This document shows positions 59,329 to 64,000 of a DNA stretch of 64,000 nt, one piece after another; the stretch's first letter is position 1; every line of letters begins with the position of its first letter. Below the pieces are notes generated by a model. It saw nothing but the letters and a program-made list of their open reading frames with translations. It had not been told where the DNA came from and did no database searches. Source of the stretch: an uncultured Butyricicoccus sp. (GTDB taxonomy: Bacteria > Bacillota > Clostridia > Oscillospirales > Butyricicoccaceae). Where the stretch lies: positions 62,001 through 126,000 of the forward strand of contig CAKTAV010000005.1 of the NCBI GenBank assembly GCA_934532985.1, written 5' to 3'. Made by a program: the position numbers and the translations under genes.

Positions 59329-60501
59329 ATGGATCTGAAAGAGAAAGCATTGCAGGCTCACCGAGAATGGGAGGGCAAGATTGAGGTCATTGCCCGCTGT
59401 GAGGTAAAAAACGCAGAGGATTTGTCTATTGCCTATACTCCGGGCGTTGCACAGCCGTGTCTGGAGATTGAGAAGGATGTCGATCTGAGCTATACCTATA
59501 CCCGCCGAAGCAATCTGGTTGCGGTTATCACGGACGGCTCGGCCGTACTTGGTCTGGGTGACATTGGTCCGGAGGCCGGTATGCCGGTTATGGAGGGCAA
59601 GTGCGCGCTGTTTAAGGCATTTGGCGATGTGGACGCCTTCCCGCTGTGCATCAAGACCAAGGACGTCGATGAATTTGTCGATACCGTATACAATATCAGC
59701 GGTTCGTTCGGCGGCATCAATCTGGAGGACATCAGCGCGCCGCGTTGCTTTGAGATTGAGCGCAAGTTGAAGGAGCGCTGCGATATTCCGATCTTCCACG
59801 ATGACCAGCACGGCACGGCGATTTGCTGTGCAGCGGCGATGATTAATGCCTGCCGTCTGACCGGACGCCGTCTGGAGGATCTGCGCATGGTAGTCAACGG
59901 CGCGGGTGCAGCGGCAACGGCAGTCATTCGCCTGCTGCTGAAGATGGGTATCAAGGAAGTCATCGCCTGCAACCGCGGCGGCGTTATCTATGAGGGTCGT
60001 GAGAATCTGACCGACGCACAAAAGGAGCTGGCGAAGATCACGAATCCGGAGAAGCGTCACGGTACGCTGGCGGACGTCATTGTCGGCGCGGATGTATTCT
60101 TCGGACTGTCGGCACCGGGTGTGTTGACCAAGGAGATGGTAGCGTCGATGGCGCCGAATCCGATGGTTCTGGCAATGGCGAATCCGGTTCCGGAAATCAT
60201 GCCGGAGGACGCGCTGGCAGCGGGCGCTGCGGTCATCGGTACAGGTCGCTCGGACTACCCGAACCAGATCAACAATGTACTGGCATTCCCGGGCGTATTC
60301 CGCGGTGCGCTGGATGTGCGTGCATCCGACATCAATGAGGAAATGAAGATTGCGGCGGCGTATGCCATTGCCGGCCTGATCTCGGACGAGGAGCTGAGCG
60401 CTGAGTACATCATTCCAAAGGCGTTTGATCCGCGCGTTAAGGATACGGTCGCACAGGCGGTTGCTAAGGCGGCACGTGAGAGCGGCGTAGCGCGCATTTA
60501 A
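59329..60501 (+). CDS. NAD-type malic enzyme
   Basis: The 390-aa enzyme decarboxylates malate to pyruvate. ATG 59329 follows TAGGAGGA. It is the short form without the phosphotransacetylase tail. The N-domain has IAYTPGVAQPCLEIEKD and VITDGSAVLGLGDIGPEAGM, catalytic IFHDDQHGTAI follows, and VVNGAGAAATAVIRLLL is the nucleotide fold. Cofactor preference cannot be settled by eye. With the oad operon it makes two routes from C4 acids to pyruvate in this window. A terminator follows. Confidence 0.95.
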   Translation: MDLKEKALQAHREWEGKIEVIARCEVKNAEDLSIAYTPGVAQPCLEIEKDVDLSYTYTRRSNLVAVITDGSAVLGLGDIGPEAGMPVMEGKCALFKAFGDVDAFPLCIKTKDVDEFVDTVYNISGSFGGINLEDISAPRCFEIERKLKERCDIPIFHDDQHGTAICCAAAMINACRLTGRRLEDLRMVVNGAGAAATAVIRLLLKMGIKEVIACNRGGVIYEGRENLTDAQKELAKITNPEKRHGTLADVIVGADVFFGLSAPGVLTKEMVASMAPNPMVLAMANPVPEIMPEDALAAGAAVIGTGRSDYPNQINNVLAFPGVFRGALDVRASDINEEMKIAAAYAIAGLISDEELSAEYIIPKAFDPRVKDTVAQAVAKAARESGVARI

Positions 60502-60517
60502 ATCATAGAAAAAAGCG

Positions 60518-60558
60518 ATGAGCGGAGAGAATCTATTACTCTCTCCGCTCATTCTTTA
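60518..60558. terminator. Terminator between malic enzyme and HxlR genes
   Basis: ATGAGCGGAGAG, loop, CTCTCCGCTCAT followed by TCTTTATG. Confidence 0.8.
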
Positions 60559-60903
60559 TGTTTCCTTATCATCCTTGTGCTCTATGCCCCATTCACAAAT
60601 AGCGCTTAGAATCGGGATGAGAGATTTTCCACGCTCTGTCAGGCTGTATTCTACCTTGGGTGGAATTTGCGGATACTCTTCGCGGTGAATGAGTCGATCC
60701 GCCTCCAACTCTTTGAGCGTTGCGCTGAGTGTCTTATAGGAGATGCCGGCGATGTAGCGTTTGAGTTCATTAAATCGGACGACCTCAAATTCCATCAGCG
60801 CATAGAGAATGGGCATTTTATATTTTCCGTTGATGACGGAAAGCGTATGGCCAAAGACGGAGGAGCAATATTTGCTGTGGTCAATCGATGGGATATCGTT
60901 CAT
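60556..60903 (-). CDS. HxlR-family regulator (second copy)
   Basis: The 115-aa regulator starts at ATG 60903 behind AAAGGAGAG; the longer open frame upstream lacks an SD. It has YCSSVFGHTLSVINGKYKMP, KTLSATLKELEADRLIHREE and PPKVEYSLTERGKSLIPIL, the HxlR winged helix with an N-terminal Cys. It is divergent from an FMN reductase gene. Two palindromes 21 bp apart lie between them. This is the same arrangement as at 24.0-24.9 kb with a different reductase. Confidence 0.93.
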   Translation of the reverse strand: MNDIPSIDHSKYCSSVFGHTLSVINGKYKMPILYALMEFEVVRFNELKRYIAGISYKTLSATLKELEADRLIHREEYPQIPPKVEYSLTERGKSLIPILSAICEWGIEHKDDKET

Positions 60904-60922
60904 AAGGGACACTCTCCTTTGG

Positions 60923-60955
60923 GTAAGTATCTTACGTTTGGTATGGTATATTACC
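60923..60955. promoter_or_regulatory. Paired palindromic operators of the second HxlR regulator
   Basis: GTAAGTATCTTAC (60923-60935) is a perfect palindrome apart from its centre. GGTATATTACC (60945-60955) is a second, nearly symmetrical site. Their centres are 21 bp apart, two helical turns. They lie just upstream of the hxlR SD. Confidence 0.6.
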
Positions 60956-61051
60956 AAAATGTGCGTACTTGCTATTTTGTCTCCACATGCTATGATTATA
61001 CTATACTATGTAACAAAGAACAACATTTAGGATGAAATAGGAGTGATTTTT

Positions 61052-61594
61052 GTGAGTAAATTGATCGTATTGACGGGCAGCCCGCGCAAAAAGGGCAACA
61101 GCAGCACGATGGCGGCGGCCTTTGTACAGGAGGCAGAGCGGCTGGGACACACGGTGCAGGTCATCGACTCGTATCAGCTGGAGATCGGAGGATGTCATGA
61201 CTGCCGCCGCTGTTATGCGACAGGCAAGGCGTGTGCGTTTGACGACGATTTTAACACGATTGCGCAGGATATTTTGGAGGCGGACGGCATTGTCTTTGCC
61301 CTGCCGGTGTACTGGTATTCCATTCCGGCGAAGCTCAAGGCGATTATCGACAAATTTGTCTGTTATGTGACGGCGAAGCAGCCGATTGACGGTAAGAAAT
61401 GGGGTCTGATTTGCTGCTGCGCCGATGAAATTCCGGAAGTGCCGGAGGAAGTATGTCAGTCGCTGCGGCGCAGCACGAACCTGCTGGGTTGGACGAACGT
61501 TGGAAATGTATTGATGACCGGTCTGAACGCTGTGGGCGATGTGGAGCATTCCGACGGCTGTGCCCGCGCCGTAGAGCTGGCGGGGAAATTCTAA
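61052..61594 (+). CDS. NADPH-dependent FMN reductase family protein
   Basis: The 180-aa flavodoxin-like protein starts at GTG 61052 with AGGAG at 61039-61043. LTGSPRKKGNSSTMAAAFVQ is the FMN phosphate loop, GGCHDCRRCYATGKACAFDD the Cys-rich turn, and ALPVYWYSIPAKLKAIIDKF the second FMN loop. It probably reduces quinones, nitro or azo compounds or serves as an iron-sulfur flavoprotein. Divergence from an HxlR regulator suggests induction by electrophiles. A terminator of the GGTCTGCTGC family follows. Confidence 0.93.
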   Translation: MSKLIVLTGSPRKKGNSSTMAAAFVQEAERLGHTVQVIDSYQLEIGGCHDCRRCYATGKACAFDDDFNTIAQDILEADGIVFALPVYWYSIPAKLKAIIDKFVCYVTAKQPIDGKKWGLICCCADEIPEVPEEVCQSLRRSTNLLGWTNVGNVLMTGLNAVGDVEHSDGCARAVELAGKF

Positions 61595-61602
61595 TAACAA
61601 CT

Positions 61603-61634
61603 GGGTCTGCTGCATTTTGCAGCAGACCTTTTTC
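61603..61634 (+). terminator. Terminator after the FMN reductase gene
   Basis: GGTCTGCTGCA, TTT loop, TGCAGCAGACC followed by TTTTTC. Same stem family as at 13.05, 34.7 and 39.05 kb. Confidence 0.9.
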
Positions 61635-61912
61635 TGTGCATACAGAAAAAGATAAAAATGTCCCCAAATGATACGATGCGGACATAATTACAATAGAAAG
61701 AAATTTGCTGGGTGATTTTCAGCATTTGTATAAAAAATAACTTTAGTATACAATGTCACATTCGTCGATTTTTTGCGATGATATAAGAGTGTGTAATACT
61801 CGTTTGCGTAAAACAAGGCTGATTGCTTTCGATATGTTGCAGCGAATAGAAGGAGAAGATATTGGGAACGTAGCGCATATATGTGAGATTTGTTAAAAAA
61901 ATGAAACACGTC

Positions 61913-61941
61913 TTGTCAAACGTTTTTTACTGTGCTACATT
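61913..61941 (+). promoter_or_regulatory. Promoter of the polytopic membrane protein gene
   Basis: TTGTCA (61913-61918), 17-nt spacer, TACATT (61936-61941). The gap 61635-62072 is AT-rich and has no other supported feature. Confidence 0.55.
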
Positions 61942-62072
61942 AGTAAATGGTATTTTTGTTTGCTCGTCACTGCGCAGCCAAAAACGGGGGATTGTTTTGC
62001 ATGCGCATTTCTGATGGAGGATGGAAAATAGTCTGCGGGTGAACAATGACATTCGGGGGAGTGGAATAACCT

Positions 62073-63674
62073 ATGGAAAAATTAAAAAAAGCTCGGCTGG
62101 GACTGAGCTGTTTTGCCGAGAATGGCATTGTCATTTTGGCGGCGGCGGTTTTGTGTATGCTGAGTGTGCTGTGCTTTGTGCAGCATGCGTATATGCCGAT
62201 GCAAGGCAACGAGCATATGATGTATTTCCGAAATGGAAAAACATTCTATGTGCTGCTGATTGCGGCAACTGTTGTCCTCGGTGGGCTGCTTGCCCTGATT
62301 GCACGGGTTTCCGTCCGTGTGTCGGATCGGAAGATGTACGTTGTTTTTGCGGTATTGTATCTGCTTGCGGGATGTTATTTGGTGTTTAATGTCCACACGG
62401 TGCTGCGGGCGGATGCCAAGATGGTATTTCGCACGGCGCTGCGCTTTCAGGAGGGCAATTTCCGGTCGCTGACGGTCGGGCACTATTTCTTCAAGTATCC
62501 GCATCAGCTGGGCTTGCTGACGCTGGAACGCATTTTGATGAGATTCAGTCAGGACTGCCGCTTTTTCTTCTTCGCCTATCTTCTTATGGTCATCGCGGCC
62601 AACTTCTTTTTGTGGAAGACGACGGATCTGTGGTTCGGACACAACCACAGAATTAACTGCTTGGAACTGATATTGTCGTTTGCCTTTTTCCCGCAACTGT
62701 TCTTTACGCTGTTCTTGTACGGCACAGTGCCGGGCATGCTGCTTTTGAGCATGGCGGTTTACGGTTTTTCGCGCTATTGGGACGGCGGACGCAGGCGGTG
62801 GTTTGTGCTGGGACTGCTGGCGATTGTTTTATCCTGCCTGATTCGCAATAACTACAGCATTGCGGCCATTGCGCTGTTTCTGCTGTTTGTCCTGCGCGGG
62901 ATTCGACAGGGACGCATGCGGCAGCTGGTGCTGGCAACGATCCTGATTTTGGCAATTCCGGTTTCCACTAATCTGCTGCAAAACTTCTATCGCGCGACGA
63001 CAGAGATCAATTTCGGCGAAGGCGTGCCAAAGGTAGTCTATATCACGATGGGTCTTCAGGAACCAGGACGCTACAGTCTGCGGGAATCCGGCTGGTATAA
63101 CGGATATAATGACCGGTTGATCAACCAATGCGACTATGATATGGACAAGGTCGGGGAGCAGGCCAAGAAGGATTTGAAGGAACGCGTCGTGCAGATGGCA
63201 AAGTATCCGACTTACTCTGCTCGGTTTTTCCTGCGAAAGATTCGCTCCACATGGACGGATTCGGTGTTCCAGTCGGTTTGGAGCGGCCCGATTGAGCGTC
63301 CGGACGCGTATTCCAAAACAAAGCTGCTGCGCGACTTGTATTCTGGACGAATGAGCTATCAGGCGCTGTACATGGCGGGCAGTGTGATGCTGTTTCTCAT
63401 CTACTTGTTTGCACTGCTGGCGCTGCTGATCCGGAAGTGGTGGACGAAGAGCGGATTTTCCAATCTGATGCTGTTTCCGTTTCTGTATTTTCTCGGCGGC
63501 TTTGTGTTTCATCTGTTCTGGGAGACTAAGAGCCAGTATGTCTATCCCTATGTGCTGATGCTACTGCCGATGACGGCGTATGCCATGCAGTGGTGCTGCT
63601 GTCGTATCAAACAGAGATGGGATGTGAGACGACGGAGCAAACAGTTGGACAACGGGAACAACGCAAACGAATAG
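62073..63674 (+). CDS. Polytopic membrane protein, GT39/ArnT-like glycosyltransferase
   Basis: The 533-aa protein has about 11-12 membrane helices and a cytoplasmic basic tail (RIKQRWDVRRRSKQLDNGN). An outside loop after helix 2 contains VLRADAKMVFRTALRFQEGN and HYFFKYPHQLGLLTLERIL. This D-A and YPHQ arrangement resembles lipid-linked-sugar mannosyl or GT-C transferases. A second outside domain of ~100 residues lies at ~310-430. I infer a GT-C type transferase that uses polyprenyl-phosphate sugars. GGAATAACCT gives a weak SD before ATG 62073. The substrate is unknown. Confidence 0.7.
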   Translation: MEKLKKARLGLSCFAENGIVILAAAVLCMLSVLCFVQHAYMPMQGNEHMMYFRNGKTFYVLLIAATVVLGGLLALIARVSVRVSDRKMYVVFAVLYLLAGCYLVFNVHTVLRADAKMVFRTALRFQEGNFRSLTVGHYFFKYPHQLGLLTLERILMRFSQDCRFFFFAYLLMVIAANFFLWKTTDLWFGHNHRINCLELILSFAFFPQLFFTLFLYGTVPGMLLLSMAVYGFSRYWDGGRRRWFVLGLLAIVLSCLIRNNYSIAAIALFLLFVLRGIRQGRMRQLVLATILILAIPVSTNLLQNFYRATTEINFGEGVPKVVYITMGLQEPGRYSLRESGWYNGYNDRLINQCDYDMDKVGEQAKKDLKERVVQMAKYPTYSARFFLRKIRSTWTDSVFQSVWSGPIERPDAYSKTKLLRDLYSGRMSYQALYMAGSVMLFLIYLFALLALLIRKWWTKSGFSNLMLFPFLYFLGGFVFHLFWETKSQYVYPYVLMLLPMTAYAMQWCCCRIKQRWDVRRRSKQLDNGNNANE

Positions 63675-63687
63675 AGATTACAAAATC

Positions 63688-63730
63688 AGCTCGAAGACTT
63701 CCGGTAAGCGGAGGTGTTCGGGCTTTTTTG
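63688..63730 (+). terminator. Terminator after the GT-C-like gene
   Basis: AGCTCGAAGACTTCCGGTAA and CGGAGGTGTTCGGGCTTTTTT form an imperfect stem with a T-run. Confidence 0.75.
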
Positions 63731-63831
63731 CCGTCTGGCGGTGGGAGCACAGGTATTTTATTATGACATCTGGTATTTTTGCGGAAAATCCTTTATAATA
63801 CAATTATCTGGGCTTATTAGGAGGAATTGTT

Positions 63832-64000
63832 GTGAAAATCATGGTCATTGACGGCAACAGCATACTCAACCGCGCTTTTTACGGGGTGCGGCTGCTGACC
63901 AACCATGAGGGGCTGTATACCAATGCGATATATGGATTTTTATCCACGCTGCTCCGCCTGCGGGAGGATTATGCGCCGGAGCGATTGGCAGTCTGCTTTG
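63832..64000 (+). CDS. polA: DNA polymerase I, N-terminal fragment
   Basis: GTG 63832 lies behind TTAGGAGGAA; a TATAAT box is at 63794-63799. The frame reads KIMVIDGNSILNRAFYGVR, then TNAIYGFLSTLLRL. This is the start of the 5'-3' exonuclease domain, with the first metal-ligand Asp (IDGNS). The gene runs off the window, so the rest of the enzyme cannot be judged. Confidence 0.9.
   Translation, partial: MKIMVIDGNSILNRAFYGVRLLTNHEGLYTNAIYGFLSTLLRLREDYAPERLAVCF

Noticed and set aside
59257..60552. Long minus-strand open frame over the malic enzyme gene
   Set aside because: No SD, no recognisable domain, and composition of a shadow frame. The plus-strand malic enzyme has all its motifs.

Overview
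The window reads as ordinary chromosome of an anaerobic Firmicute of class Clostridia, most likely an Oscillospirales gut organism in the Butyricicoccus/Agathobaculum neighbourhood. This is inferred from gene content and gene style, not from a marker search. Supporting signs are a Na+-pumping oxaloacetate decarboxylase with separate subunits, a tryptophan-specific T-box, strong SD sequences, TTGACA/TATAAT promoters, a PadR/small-membrane-protein cassette and an abundance of short intrinsic terminators. There are no rRNA operons, no IS elements, no CRISPR arrays and no prophage. Most of the window is GC-rich and dense. One AT-rich block at about 53.4-56.8 kb stands out as accessory.

Layout. 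0-8 kb: end of an FtsX-type permease, a small AraC-type regulator, a DUF6110 protein with a heavy-metal P-type ATPase that lacks the CPC motif, a DUF2156 protein coupled to a possible cysteine-peptidase-like protein, and a phosphoribosyltransferase-like protein with a cytosine-type permease. 8-9.2 kb: an Xre regulator divergent from a 49-aa gene, a compact type I toxin-antitoxin locus, and tRNA-Pro. 9.3-12.6 kb (minus): oadA-oadG-biotin carrier-oadB. 13.1-19.9 kb (minus): complete trpEGDCFBA behind a T-box with a TGG specifier. 20-28.4 kb: glycogen phosphorylase, an acyltransferase, an HxlR regulator divergent from a PNPOx-like flavoprotein, a flavodoxin-like reductase, and a PhoP/PhoR-like two-component system behind Pho-box repeats. 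tRNA-Gln follows.

28.7-39 kb: typA, ridA, a 34-aa peptide gene, a 6S-like structured RNA, a DUF1292 gene, infC-rpmI-rplT with an attenuating leader and an AUU start for infC, an MnmM-like methyltransferase, metY, a DUF896 gene, a CCA-adding enzyme carrying an extra C-terminal HMA-like domain, an HD hydrolase and a YjbQ protein. 39-44.8 kb: an OGG-type DNA glycosylase, a phosphodiester-glycosidase membrane protein, a YcxB-like protein, a class I amidotransferase, a Smr protein, a cupin and a G5/DUF348 lipoprotein. 45.2-50.5 kb: the mannitol operon mtlR-mtlA(CBA)-mtlD. 50.8-53.3 kb: glmS and a YfcE-like phosphodiesterase. 53.4-56.8 kb: the AT-rich block of secreted or membrane proteins of unknown role with a PadR regulator. 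56.8-64 kb: a small membrane protein, recQ, NAD-malic enzyme, an HxlR regulator divergent from an FMN reductase, a polytopic glycosyltransferase-like protein and the start of polA.

Metabolically, malic enzyme, oxaloacetate decarboxylase, glycogen phosphorylase and mannitol PTS fit a sugar and glycogen fermenter that couples C4-acid decarboxylation to a sodium gradient. The less explained items are the CCA-HMA fusion, the type I TA locus, the secreted proteins sharing a YIDEDGD-type motif, the PRTase-like/permease pair, the CPC-less P-type ATPase and the 6S-like RNA.
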